From positions 107,055 through 171,054 of the forward strand of contig NZ_SSNL01000008.1 in assembly GCF_007004735.1 (NCBI RefSeq): DNA of 64,000 bases, read 5' to 3'. The DNA is from Salinigranum halophilum. Lineage in GTDB: Archaea; Halobacteriota; Halobacteria; Halobacteriales; Haloferacaceae. Position 1 is the first letter of the stretch; each line of letters starts with the position of its first letter. Below the pieces are notes generated by a model, which was not told the origin of the DNA, did no database searches, and was given only the letters and a program-made list of their open reading frames with translations. A program made the translations under genes and the position numbers. Of this stretch, positions 16,648 through 24,206 are shown piece after piece.

Positions 16648-16730
16648 TGCAGTCCCAGTCGAAGTCATCACACAGCCGACCGCACGTTGTCGTACGGTCG
16701 GCTGTGTAGACAGTTGCAACAGGGACTGCA
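16648..16730. repeat. Nested inverted repeats (candidate structured RNA or operator)
   Basis: An inner perfect 13-bp inverted repeat (ACACAGCCGACCG at 16670-16682; CGGTCGGCTGTGT at 16695-16707) has a 12-base loop. It is enclosed by an outer perfect 9-bp pair (TGCAGTCCC at 16648-16656; GGGACTGCA at 16722-16730). A small palindrome GTTGCAAC lies at 16713-16720. On the minus strand a perfect box C sequence GTGATGA overlaps the foot of the inner stem (16665-16671). The element is about 80 bases upstream of the nop5 TATA box and downstream of the cold-shock gene. Confidence 0.6.
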
Positions 16731-16819
16731 CCGGTCAAACGGGCGTCCGCTCGTCAGCAGGGCACCGCACGCCCATCACGAGTTGTCGAGAGTCGAGTCG
16801 TCTTCGGTCGAAATCGACC

Positions 16820-17014
16820 TTACAGGCGCGTCAGGTTCGCTGCGCGGGGACCCTTGGGCGAGCTCTCGATGGAGAACTCGACTTCCTGTCCCTCTTCGAG
16901 GTCCGGGCCGCCAACGTCTTCCATGTGGAAGAACACGTCGTCGTCCGCATCGTCCGTCGAGATGAAACCGTAGCCGCCAGTGTCGTTGAAGAAATCAACG
17001 TTTCCTTTCGCCAT
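16820..17014 (-). CDS. cspA: Cold-shock domain protein
   Basis: A 64-residue single-stranded nucleic-acid-binding protein (RNA chaperone). It is almost exactly one cold-shock domain: AKGNVDFFNDTGGYGFIS with RNP1 (GYGFIS), DVFFHMEDV as RNP2, and the end PKGPRAANLTRL. I use the ATG at 17014 because it gives the standard CspA N-terminus; a longer frame upstream would add 23 non-homologous residues. A CCTTATCC box lies about 26-33 bases upstream. It is a common haloarchaeal housekeeping gene. Confidence 0.93.
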   Translation of the reverse strand: MAKGNVDFFNDTGGYGFISTDDADDDVFFHMEDVGGPDLEEGQEVEFSIESSPKGPRAANLTRL

Positions 17015-17239
17015 TGCATCTGTACTGCGGCCCGACACACGGATAAGGCTTGTGAATTCATCCACAAATAGCGTTCTCAGCAAAACATTGTTTTACAAAT
17101 CTCTGATTAGATGGACGAATATTCTGATGTGTGGGGAGAGAGGTGTCGTGGGTTCCGTTTCCGTGTCGTTCGGCCCGGTTCCTCCGAGAACGTCCAGTTC
17201 TCGGTTCGTTCGGGTGTCATGTGCACAGTGAACACGGGA

Positions 17240-17249
17240 GATATATAAG
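17240..17249 (+). promoter_or_regulatory. Distal TATA box (GATATATAAG) upstream of trpB
   Basis: This is a near-ideal archaeal TATA sequence, 92 bases before the trpB ATG. It is too far for a leaderless start, so it suggests a second promoter with a leader, or a short separate RNA. Confidence 0.5.
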
Positions 17250-17308
17250 ACAGGGACGCACGAAATCGGTGGGTTCGACGGCTCTACCGACGGTTCGGTA
17301 CGGCGGCA

Positions 17309-17316
17309 GATATTTG
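17309..17316 (+). promoter_or_regulatory. Proximal TATA box (GATATTTG) of trpB
   Basis: It ends 24 bases before the ATG at 17341. Confidence 0.5.
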
Positions 17317-17340
17317 TACGAGAGTGAGACACGATGTGTC

Positions 17341-18516
17341 ATGTCTCACGACCGACTCCCCCGCGGCGAGGGCGGACAGTTCGGCGACTTCGGCGGCCGG
17401 CACGTGCCCGAGGTGATGGACGAGCCGCTCGACCAGTTGACCCACGCGTTCGAGACCATCGTTCGGACGCCGGAGTTCCACGCGGAGTTCCGCGACGTCC
17501 TCGAACCGTACGCGGGGCGGCCGACGCCGCTTTACTACGCCGGGAACCTCTCCGAGGAGTACGGCGCGGACATCTATCTCAAGCGCGAGGACCTCTTACA
17601 CGGGGGGGCGCACAAGATCAACAACGCCGTCGGGCAGGCGCTCCTGGCGAAGAAGGCGGGGAAGACACGGCTCATCGCCGAGACCGGTGCCGGCCAGCAC
17701 GGGACGGCGACGGCGATGGTCGGCGCGCTGTTCGGGATGGACACGGAGATTTACATGGGGAAGAAGGACGTCGAGCGCCAGCGGATGAACGTCTTCCGCA
17801 TGCGCCTGATGGGCGCGGAGGTGAACGAGGTTACCCGCGGTGGGTCGGGGCTCGCCGACGCCGTCGACGCCGCGCTGGAGGACTTCGCACACAACGTGGA
17901 GGACACGCACTATCTGGTGGGGTCGGCGGTGGGGCCGGACCCCTTCCCGCGGATGGTCAGAGAGTTCCAGTCGGTCATCGGCGAGGAAGCCCGCGAGCAG
18001 GTCATCGAACAGACGGGCGGCCTCCCGGACGCCTGCGTCGCCTGCGTGGGCGGCGGGTCGAACGCCATCGGGCTGTTCCACGCCTTCCGTGACGACGACG
18101 TCGCGTTCTACGGCGCGGAAGGTGGCGGCGAGGGTGCCGACTCGAAGAAGCACGCCGCACCGCTCGCGAAGGGCACGTCCGACGTCATCCACGGGATGCA
18201 GACGCGGGTCATCGACGACGACGTCGAGGTCCACTCCGTCTCGGCGGGGCTGGACTACCCCGGAGTCGGCCCCGAGCACGCGATGTTCCGGGCGGTGGGA
18301 CGCTGTGAGTATCACGGTGTCACGGACGACCGGGCACTCGAGGCGTTCCGTACCCTCTCGGAGACCGAGGGCATCATCCCGGCACTGGAGACGAGCCACG
18401 CCGTCGCGCTCACGAGAGACCTCGCCGACGAGCACGACACCATCGTCGTCAACCTCTCGGGACGCGGCGACAAGGATATGGAGCAGGCGGCGACGCTGTT
18501 CGACCTCGGCAGCTGA
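17341..18516 (+). CDS. trpB: Tryptophan synthase beta chain
   Basis: Condenses indole with serine to give tryptophan, using PLP. The 391-residue protein has the complete TrpB signature: LKREDLLHGGAHKINNA with the PLP lysine K92, the catalytic Glu in ETGAGQHG, the phosphate-binding GGGSNAIG and a C-terminal NLSGRGDKDM. Length and motifs match the TrpB1 class, which normally pairs with TrpA. The ATG at 17341 gives the usual N-terminus (GGQFGDFGGRHVPE). No trpA, trpC or other trp gene is within this window, so it is a solitary copy here. Confidence 0.95.
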   Translation: MSHDRLPRGEGGQFGDFGGRHVPEVMDEPLDQLTHAFETIVRTPEFHAEFRDVLEPYAGRPTPLYYAGNLSEEYGADIYLKREDLLHGGAHKINNAVGQALLAKKAGKTRLIAETGAGQHGTATAMVGALFGMDTEIYMGKKDVERQRMNVFRMRLMGAEVNEVTRGGSGLADAVDAALEDFAHNVEDTHYLVGSAVGPDPFPRMVREFQSVIGEEAREQVIEQTGGLPDACVACVGGGSNAIGLFHAFRDDDVAFYGAEGGGEGADSKKHAAPLAKGTSDVIHGMQTRVIDDDVEVHSVSAGLDYPGVGPEHAMFRAVGRCEYHGVTDDRALEAFRTLSETEGIIPALETSHAVALTRDLADEHDTIVVNLSGRGDKDMEQAATLFDLGS

Positions 18517-18591
18517 CGCGGCCGTGCCAGGTCCTCGACGGGACACGAATCATGATAACATTTAACAAGAAATCGTCCGTACGGGAGAGTG

Positions 18592-18747
18592 ATGTCAGAA
18601 CGGCCGTCCTACGTGTGCCGAGACTGTGAGGCTCCCGTGACGTCGGGTTCGTACCGAGCCTTCTGCCCGGAGTGTGGTGGCAAACTCCGCCCGAAAGCGT
18701 ACGGCGACCCCGCGACGACAGCCACCGCCCGCGACGAGGGCGTCTGA
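18592..18747 (+). CDS. Small zinc-ribbon (rubrerythrin-like domain) protein
   Basis: A 51-residue protein with two CxxC knuckles, CRDC at residues 9-12 and CPEC at 25-28, that should bind one zinc or iron as in rubredoxin-type domains. A basic patch follows (GGKLRPKAYG). The family is a small, widespread haloarchaeal one (rubrerythrin-like/DUF7129 as I recall it). A CATTTAAC box at 18558-18565 gives a leaderless start. The function is unknown; most are suspected nucleic-acid- or protein-binding adaptors. Confidence 0.75.
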   Translation: MSERPSYVCRDCEAPVTSGSYRAFCPECGGKLRPKAYGDPATTATARDEGV

Positions 18748-18818
18748 GACCGAGACAGCCGACCGGCCGAGGACGTGACCGACAGCTTCCTTGACGCGGA
18801 GTGCGTGAGTACAGAGCG

Positions 18819-19295
18819 ATGACGACGGGCTTCGATAAGCGACGCGAACGGGGGAGTGACGACCCGACGACCATCCGCAGCCTCGCGGTCACGGCCGACG
18901 ACGTGGTGACGGCGCTCGAGGCCCACCAGCGTGCCGACAGGCCGGCCGTCCTCCGGGTGACGCCGCCGTTCGCCGGACGGATGCGGGCCCGCCTGCATCT
19001 CGTCGGCGGCGAGGGGGGTTACGATGGCGGTGCCGCGCCGCTGCACATCCACCCGGCGGCGTTCGTCGACTCCGACGTCGACACGGTCCCGCTCGTCGAC
19101 GAGACCGAGGACGAACTCCGCCAGCAGGGTGAGTACTCCGTCGAACGTCACCGCGAGTTCCACGAGGAGGCCGTCGACGCGTGGCGCGAGTCGGTTCGAG
19201 CGGGACTCGTCGGCCGGCTCGAACTCGAGACCGAGACGACGAGCCACGCCGTCGACGTGAAGTATCTGGGCCGTCGGGCCGAGTCGTCGGGGTGA
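18819..19295 (+). CDS. Conserved haloarchaeal protein of unknown function
   Basis: A 158-residue acidic soluble protein. Its central strand-rich region contains DRPAVLRVTPPFAGRMRARL and PLHIHPAAFVD, and the C-terminal half is helical (EYSVERHREFHEEAVDAWRE) ending ETETTSHAVDVKYLGRR. I do not recognise a named domain, but the pattern looks like a compact alpha/beta fold. I chose the ATG at 18819; an in-frame GTG-type start six codons earlier is possible. It precedes a membrane protein gene by 36 bases on the same strand. Confidence 0.7.
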   Translation: MTTGFDKRRERGSDDPTTIRSLAVTADDVVTALEAHQRADRPAVLRVTPPFAGRMRARLHLVGGEGGYDGGAAPLHIHPAAFVDSDVDTVPLVDETEDELRQQGEYSVERHREFHEEAVDAWRESVRAGLVGRLELETETTSHAVDVKYLGRRAESSG

Positions 19296-19331
19296 GCAGG
19301 GCTTTTCTACCGGTGGCATCTGCTTCGAACC

Positions 19332-19775
19332 GTGAGCGCGAACACGACCGGCGACGAGTACAGCCGCGGCCGGACGGAGGAGAAGCGCCAGCGACGGCAG
19401 CCGAAGGTCAATCCCCGCTACCGGCCCGTCATCGTCGTCGTCTGGGGCGTCGGCCTCGCCCTGCTGTTCGTGCTGTCGCTGTTCAGCCAGGCCGCCGCGA
19501 CCATCCCGTGGGTCCTCCTCGTCTCGCACCTGTTCCTCGCTGGGCTCGTCCGGCAGGACATCAAATCCATCCGTAAGCAGGGGGTCGAGTGGGGGTTCTC
19601 CCGGCACCTCTGGTTCGCCGCGACGCTCGTCTTCCCGCTCGTCGCTCCGGCGTACTACCTCTACAGCGGGCGCGTCGTGCGTCGGGAGAACGAGCGACGA
19701 AAGCACAGGCAGGGACTCGGAGACGACACGGATGACGCCGACGCCGATGTCGACGGGGGAGAACCCACCTCCTGA
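19332..19775 (+). CDS. Integral membrane protein, three predicted spans
   Basis: A 147-residue protein starting at GTG. A basic N-terminus (1-30) is followed by hydrophobic spans at about 32-52 (PVIVVVWGVGLALLFVLSLF), 56-72 (ATIPWVLLVSHLFLAGL) and 93-111 (LWFAATLVFPLVAPAYYLY). The C-terminus is highly charged and acidic. A GCTTTTCTAC box lies about 25 bases before the GTG. No known family is evident. It is one of a co-directional series of small genes leading to corA. Confidence 0.7.
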   Translation: MSANTTGDEYSRGRTEEKRQRRQPKVNPRYRPVIVVVWGVGLALLFVLSLFSQAAATIPWVLLVSHLFLAGLVRQDIKSIRKQGVEWGFSRHLWFAATLVFPLVAPAYYLYSGRVVRRENERRKHRQGLGDDTDDADADVDGGEPTS

Positions 19776-19820
19776 GGCGAACGACAGGCTTTTTTCCTCG
19801 TCCGGAGCCAGTAGAAATCA

Positions 19821-20456
19821 ATGCGACGAACCCAGCTCCTCGTGGTCGCCCTCGCCGCCGTCCTCGCGACGAGCGGCTGTCTCGGCGTCTTCTCGGGCGG
19901 GACGACGACGTTCGAGGCCGAGCCCGCCGACGTCGACGAGGCGGCCGCCTCCCAGACCGGCTTCGAGAAGAACGGGACGCGCGACAGCGTGGTCACCCGA
20001 GAGGTCGGTCCGGAGGGCGTCTCCGAGACGGTGCAGGTCGTCAACAAGGTGACGACGTACGAGAAGGCGCTCGAGATACCGCTCCTCGGGACGGCTCGAC
20101 TCGGCGTGTTCAGCATCGTGTCGAGCCCCGCCGTCGAAGTCGCCGGGCAGACGTTCAACCCGCTCGCGGACTACTCGAACGACCGGCTCGTCCAGCTGGT
20201 GACGAACCGATTCGGGTCGCTCTCGGGTGTCGAACAGGTCAGTTCGCGACAGCTCACGGTGCTCGGGACCGAGACGACCGTGACGAAGTACGCCGCGACG
20301 ACGACGGCACAGGGCCAGAACATCGACGTGTTCGTCCACGTGACCAAAGTCCGCCACGAGGGCGACTTCCTGGTCGGCATCGGTGTCTACCCCCAGCAAC
20401 TCGACCAGGAGGCGGATATCCTCTCGCTGCTGCGAGCCGTCGAACATCCGGCGTAG
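19821..20456 (+). CDS. Secreted lipoprotein, DUF6517-like
   Basis: A 211-residue lipoprotein. The signal peptide ends in a lipobox (LATSGC), with cysteine 20 as the expected lipidated residue, so the protein is held outside the cell membrane. The mature part has a short FEAEPADVDEAAA opening typical of the haloarchaeal DUF6517 family (name from memory), then a beta-rich domain with TTYEKALEIPLLGTARLGVF, FNPLADYSNDRLVQLV and VHVTKVRHEGDFLVGIGVYP. No enzyme motif is seen. It is followed within 65 bases by a tiny membrane protein and corA. Confidence 0.8.
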   Translation: MRRTQLLVVALAAVLATSGCLGVFSGGTTTFEAEPADVDEAAASQTGFEKNGTRDSVVTREVGPEGVSETVQVVNKVTTYEKALEIPLLGTARLGVFSIVSSPAVEVAGQTFNPLADYSNDRLVQLVTNRFGSLSGVEQVSSRQLTVLGTETTVTKYAATTTAQGQNIDVFVHVTKVRHEGDFLVGIGVYPQQLDQEADILSLLRAVEHPA

Positions 20457-20520
20457 GGGAGCCGCCAGCGGGCGAGCGACCCGGACAACGCTTTTCTGCA
20501 GTCCCTCGGAGGTAGCGGGC

Positions 20521-20676
20521 ATGAACAACCTGCAGACGGTCGGTACCGTCCTCACCGCCGCGGGAGTCGTCGGGTACCTCCTCGGGGTGTTCGCGCCGTA
20601 TCCCGGTCGTGGGTTCAGCGTCGCCGGCGTGATGGTCGGGCTCACCTTCCTCTCCATCGGGGGGGTCTTGCGATGA
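20521..20676 (+). CDS. 51-residue membrane protein overlapping corA
   Basis: Two hydrophobic segments (TVGTVLTAAGVVGYLLGVF and GFSVAGVMVGLTFLSIGGVL) separated by a short APYPGRG loop fill the protein. The stop overlaps the corA ATG by 4 bases (ATGA), so the two are translationally coupled. Small TM partners of transporters exist in other systems; a role with CorA is only suggested by the overlap. The GCTTTTCTGC sequence about 25-35 bases upstream may be its promoter element. Confidence 0.7.
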   Translation: MNNLQTVGTVLTAAGVVGYLLGVFAPYPGRGFSVAGVMVGLTFLSIGGVLR

Positions 20677-21653
20677 CCGTCAGCGCGGTCGTCTACACCG
20701 AGTCGGGGGTCGACAGCTACGACGACCTCGAACGCGCCCGCGACGCCGACGGAACGACGTGGGTCCGCGCGTGGGACGCCGGCCCCGACGAACTCGACCG
20801 GGTCGCCTCGGTGTTCGGCATCCACCACCTCTCGGTCGAGGACGTCCAGCGCGACATCCGGCCGAAGACCGAGGAGTTCGCCTCACACACGTTCGTCCTC
20901 GTGAAGACCGCCTCGCTCCGGACCGGGGAGACGACGTTCCACGAGGAGTTGCGGACACAGCAGGTCGGACTGTTCATCGGGCGCGACTGGCTCGTGTCGA
21001 TGTCGACGGTTGGACTCGACGCCGTCGAGGAGGTCTGGGCGTCCGTCCAGCGCGGCGACGCGCGCATCCTCCGACTCGGGGCGGACTTCGCGGCCTACCG
21101 CGTCATCGACCGTGTCGTCGACGGGTACTTTCTCGTCCTCGACGAGACCGAAGACCTCATCGAGGAGATCGAAGACGGCGTCCTCGCGGGACCGAGCGAG
21201 GAGGTGCTCGTCGCGCTGAACGACGTCAGACGCGACCTGCTCTCGGTCCGGAAGGTGCTGTGGCCGACCCGGGAGGCGGCGGCCATCCTCGCCCGTGGCG
21301 ACCCCGACTACATCCAACCGGCGACGGAGAAGTACTACCGTGACGTGTACGACCACCTGGTCCAGTTGGTCGACCTGACGGAGACGTACCGCGACCTCGC
21401 CCGCGGGGCCCGAGACATCTATCTCAACTCGCTGTCGCAGTCGACCAACGAGGTGATGAAGACCCTGACCGTCGTCGCGACGCTCCTCCTGCCGCTGACG
21501 TTCGTCGTCGGCGTGTACGGGATGAACTTCGCCGGAGGGCCGTACAACATGCCCGAACTCGGCTGGCGGTTCGGCTACCCCGCGGTGATGCTCGGGATGG
21601 CCTCCGTCACGGTCATCTTGGTCGCGTACTTCAGACAGCAGCGCTGGCTCTGA
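20673..21653 (+). CDS. corA: CorA-type magnesium/cobalt transporter
   Basis: A pentameric divalent-cation channel. The 326-residue protein has a large cytoplasmic N-domain (IHHLSVEDVQRDIRPKTEEF), a long stalk helix region (about 150-265) and two C-terminal membrane spans flanking the selectivity motif YGMNF. The C-terminus ends YFRQQRWL with a basic patch, as usual. Length fits the family. It starts within the stop codon of the small membrane protein gene upstream. Confidence 0.95.
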   Translation: MTVSAVVYTESGVDSYDDLERARDADGTTWVRAWDAGPDELDRVASVFGIHHLSVEDVQRDIRPKTEEFASHTFVLVKTASLRTGETTFHEELRTQQVGLFIGRDWLVSMSTVGLDAVEEVWASVQRGDARILRLGADFAAYRVIDRVVDGYFLVLDETEDLIEEIEDGVLAGPSEEVLVALNDVRRDLLSVRKVLWPTREAAAILARGDPDYIQPATEKYYRDVYDHLVQLVDLTETYRDLARGARDIYLNSLSQSTNEVMKTLTVVATLLLPLTFVVGVYGMNFAGGPYNMPELGWRFGYPAVMLGMASVTVILVAYFRQQRWL

Positions 21654-22051
21654 GGCGCGCGGCGACCGACGAGCGTCGACGCACCGAGCGACGGCGAATC
21701 CGGAGAGATTTGGGTGAGAGTTCGGCAAATCCTCTTACTTACTCCGACGAATCGTCTCCCGGAAGCGCAGTGGGATACCCCGAGCCCGACGCTGTCGGTC
21801 CCGCACCGACCCCCCGAACCGGGTTCCCCGTGCGGCGAAACAGCTATATTGCGCTTCCGCTTCGGCCCGCCATCCGTGAGACGAGACACCTACCCAAGTG
21901 ACCCGACGCTGTACGCTGATTACACCGACACGCGATGGCGAAAGGTTTATATACTTTTCGCACTTACTACTGGTAAGGAGACGGTGGCCGGCCTTCTATC
22001 TTCTCAGCTTCCCTCCCACGGCCACGCACGTCTCACCACCAAACCCACCCA
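21654..22051. other. Intergenic region with tfb promoter and leader
   Basis: A 398-base spacer, the longest in the window. The right part has a textbook promoter (21939-21953) and a leader of about 75 bases, rich in pyrimidines. Further left is an isolated TATA-like AGCTATATTGC (about 21841-21851) preceded by CGAAAC. I see no coding frame with haloarchaeal acidity, no tRNA and no clear hairpin. Confidence 0.5.
21939..21953 (+). promoter_or_regulatory. BRE/TATA promoter of tfb (CGAAA then TTTATATA)
   Basis: The purine-rich BRE-like CGAAA (21939-21943) and TATA box TTTATATA (21946-21953) are nearly ideal. The start point expected near 21978 leaves about 75 bases of 5' leader before the tfb ATG, unlike the mostly leaderless genes around it. 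Confidence 0.75.
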
Positions 22052-23029
22052 ATGATGAGCGACACGACACTCCGAACCTTCAACAGCGAGCACGAGACAG
22101 CCCTCGAACGAGAGACAGCGGACGAACAGGAGTCCGAGGAGGTATGCCCCGAGTGCGGTGGCACCCTGCACTCCGACGACGGCGAGACGGTCTGTTCCGA
22201 ATGTGGCCTCGTCGTCGAGGACACGAACATCGACCACGGCCCCGAGTGGCGCGCGTTCGATTCCAAGGAGAAGGACCAGAAGTCACGCGTCGGTGCCCCC
22301 ACGACGAACATGATGCACGACAAGGGGCTGTCGACCAACATCGGCTGGCAGAACAAAGACGCCTACGGCAACACCCTCTCTGCCCGCCAGCGCGAGCAGA
22401 TGCAGCGGCTCCGCACCTGGAACGAGCGGTTCCGTACCCGCGACTCCAAGGAGCGCAACCTCAAGCAGGCGCTCGGCGAGATCGACCGGATGGCGAGCGC
22501 GCTCGGCCTGCCCGAGACCGTTCGTGAGACCGCGTCGGTCATCTACCGCCGCGCGCTTCAGGACGACCTCCTGCCCGGCCGAAGCATCGAGGGCGTCGCC
22601 ACCTCGTCGCTGTACGCGGCCGCTCGACAGGCCGGCACGCCCCGCTCGCTCGACGAGATCGCCGCGGTCTCGCGCGTCGACAAGATGGAGCTGACCCGGA
22701 CGTACCGGTACATCGTCCGTGAGCTCAAACTCGAGATTCAGCCCGCCGACCCCGAGCAGTACGTGCCCCGGTTCGCGTCAGACCTCGACCTCTCCGACGA
22801 GTCCGAGCGCCGCGCCCGTCAGCTCCTCCGGACGGCGAAGGAGGCGGGCATCCACTCGGGCAAATCGCCCGTCGGCCTCGCCGCCGCCGCCGTATACGCG
22901 GCCGCGCTCTTGACGAACGAGAAGGTCACCCAGTCGGAGGTGTCGGAGGTCGCGAACATCTCCGAGGTCACCATCCGAAACCGTTACAAAGAACTCCTCG
23001 AGGCCGAAGACACCGGGCTCACGGCCTGA
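22052..23029 (+). CDS. tfb: Transcription initiation factor TFB
   Basis: Binds TBP/TATA/BRE DNA and recruits RNA polymerase. The 325-residue protein has an N-terminal zinc ribbon (CPECGG at about 32-37, CSECG at about 49-53), the B-finger/linker with WRAFDSKE and SRVGAP, and two cyclin repeats (about 125-215 and 220-315), the second ending ISEVTIRNRYKELLEAE. All parts of a full-length haloarchaeal TFB are present. Haloarchaea carry several TFB paralogues; which one this is cannot be told. The first two codons are both ATG. Confidence 0.97.
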   Translation: MMSDTTLRTFNSEHETALERETADEQESEEVCPECGGTLHSDDGETVCSECGLVVEDTNIDHGPEWRAFDSKEKDQKSRVGAPTTNMMHDKGLSTNIGWQNKDAYGNTLSARQREQMQRLRTWNERFRTRDSKERNLKQALGEIDRMASALGLPETVRETASVIYRRALQDDLLPGRSIEGVATSSLYAAARQAGTPRSLDEIAAVSRVDKMELTRTYRYIVRELKLEIQPADPEQYVPRFASDLDLSDESERRARQLLRTAKEAGIHSGKSPVGLAAAAVYAAALLTNEKVTQSEVSEVANISEVTIRNRYKELLEAEDTGLTA

Positions 23030-23109
23030 GCACGTCGCGGTGGGTCGCCCGCCGAACCGGTCCCCGTGCGCAACAAGCTTTATCCACCCACACCGTGACA
23101 TGGAGACCC

Positions 23110-23289
23110 ATGGTTGAGGCCTTCGTGCGACTACTCTGTCCGGAGTGCAAGAAAGACTGGGAGACGAGGCCGGCCGAACTCCCCGGTCCACGCAACAACT
23201 TCTCCTGTCCGGGCTGTCACGCGACGCGGCGGTTGGCGGAGTTCATGCGGACGGAACACGACCTCAAGACGCTGAAGCAGTTACAGTAG
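23110..23289 (+). CDS. Small zinc-ribbon protein (DUF7836-like)
   Basis: A 59-residue protein with CPEC (residues 10-13) and CPGC (about 33-36) knuckles framing a proline-rich stretch, then a helical tail FMRTEHDLKTLKQLQ. The family is a small haloarchaeal zinc-binding one I recall as DUF7836. The ATG at 23110 has a CTTTATCC box about 27-34 bases upstream. It ends 2 bases before the stop of the convergent aIF2-beta gene. The function is unknown; such ribbons often bind RNA or ribosomes. Confidence 0.75.
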   Translation: MVEAFVRLLCPECKKDWETRPAELPGPRNNFSCPGCHATRRLAEFMRTEHDLKTLKQLQ

Positions 23290-23291
23290 TC

Positions 23292-23699
23292 TCAGGCGTC
23301 GGGAAGTGCCGACAGCGCCCCACACGCGTCACACTTCAGCATCGTCGCGCCGTTCTCGGTGACCAACCGCGTATCGGGGAGGCCACACTCCGGACAGCGG
23401 ACGAACGCGTCGGCGTACGCCTCGAGCGCCGTCTGAACGCGCGACTGTTTGAACGAGCCGGTGAGCCGCGCCCGCCCCGCCTCGTCGATTTTCGCGGCCG
23501 TCCCGAGTTCCGACTGCAGGAACTTCAGCAGGTGGTCCGGTTCGCGACCGAGGCGGTCGGCGGTCGCCTGGAAGTTCTCGTAGACGGTGACGTTCCCCTC
23601 CGGCCGGACGGAGGCGTCCGGCACCTCGTCACGGGAGCCGGTCTCCTCGATGTCCGGCGAGCGCTCGAGCCCACGGTTGAGTGCGTCGTCGTAGTCCAT
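23292..23699 (-). CDS. Translation initiation factor aIF2, beta subunit
   Basis: A component of the aIF2 heterotrimer that brings initiator tRNA to the ribosome. The 135-residue sequence has an N-terminal helical part (MDYDDALNRGLE), the central alpha/beta domain (VYENFQATADRLGREPDHLL, then FLQSELGTAAKID) and a C-terminal zinc ribbon with CPECG and CDACG. The ATG at 23699 gives the usual start; the longer frame upstream would add 19 unrelated residues. Confidence 0.93.
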   Translation of the reverse strand: MDYDDALNRGLERSPDIEETGSRDEVPDASVRPEGNVTVYENFQATADRLGREPDHLLKFLQSELGTAAKIDEAGRARLTGSFKQSRVQTALEAYADAFVRCPECGLPDTRLVTENGATMLKCDACGALSALPDA

Positions 23700-23792
23700 A
23701 CAGTGCGGCGTTGGAGCCGCTGACGACAAAACGTTCACGACCGGAAGACGGTGCACGTGTCAGCACGTTTTTTTAATGGTTTGTGACTCTCA

Positions 23793-23822
23793 TGTTAACC
23801 GTCGCCGAAATGTATGTTAACG
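23793..23822. promoter_or_regulatory. Paired ATGTTAAC sites upstream of the UPF0058 gene
   Basis: Two ATGTTAAC octamers (23793-23800 and 23815-23822) are spaced 22 bases start to start, about two helical turns, and each contains the palindrome GTTAAC. They lie between the divergent aIF2-beta and UPF0058 promoters, just upstream of the latter's TATA box. Confidence 0.4.
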
Positions 23823-23834
23823 CGACTCAAGATA

Positions 23835-23845
23835 ATAATATAATC
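23835..23845 (+). promoter_or_regulatory. TATA box of the UPF0058 gene (AATAATATAAT)
   Basis: It ends about 26 bases before the ATG at 23871. Confidence 0.6.
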
Positions 23846-23870
23846 CCTCGGTGGTAACGTGGGTTTGCTC

Positions 23871-24107
23871 ATGAAGAAACAGGAGCTCATCCACCTGCAC
23901 GGCCTACTGTCAGAGGTACATACGCAGATGGAGGCCTGGGAAGACGAAGAACTGGATATCTCGGAGTACGAGGCGATGGGAGTCCGTCCGACGTCGATTC
24001 ACCGCTCGAAGACAGACCACAAGGCAGCCGTCTTCGAAATCGCCGCGGGAATCACCACAGCGATGCAGGAAGCAGAGACCGGCCGCGTGGCCCCGAAAGC
24101 CGACTGA
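23871..24107 (+). CDS. UPF0058 family protein
   Basis: A 78-residue protein with the family opening MKKQELIHLHGLLSEVH, then WEDEELDISEYEAMGVRPTS, IHRSKTDHKAAVF and a final helix AAGITTAMQEAE. The match to haloarchaeal UPF0058 is close over the whole length. The ATG at 23871 is preferred over the upstream GTG at 23859 because it gives the conserved start. The family is helical and its role is unknown. A pair of GTTAAC-containing sites in the promoter suggests regulation. Confidence 0.9.
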   Translation: MKKQELIHLHGLLSEVHTQMEAWEDEELDISEYEAMGVRPTSIHRSKTDHKAAVFEIAAGITTAMQEAETGRVAPKAD

Positions 24108-24206
24108 ACTACTTCTCGTAGTCCCCGCGACTCGCCTACTACCCAGAGAGCGACTGGTATGCGGTGTGCGCCAGGGTGACGGACTGACCGCGTAGCGCCG
24201 CGGCCC

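Larger units (their letters stand above)
17015..17340. other. Intergenic region between cspA and trpB with two plus-strand TATA boxes
   Basis: A 326-base spacer. The left part has the cspA promoter (minus strand). Two plus-strand TATA boxes follow: GATATATAAG (17240-17249) and GATATTTG (about 17309-17316). Only the second has leaderless spacing to trpB. The first would start RNA near 17275 and give a leader of about 65 bases, which contains the short inverted repeat ACCGA/TCGGT (about 17286-17300). No reading frame in the spacer looks coding. Confidence 0.5.
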
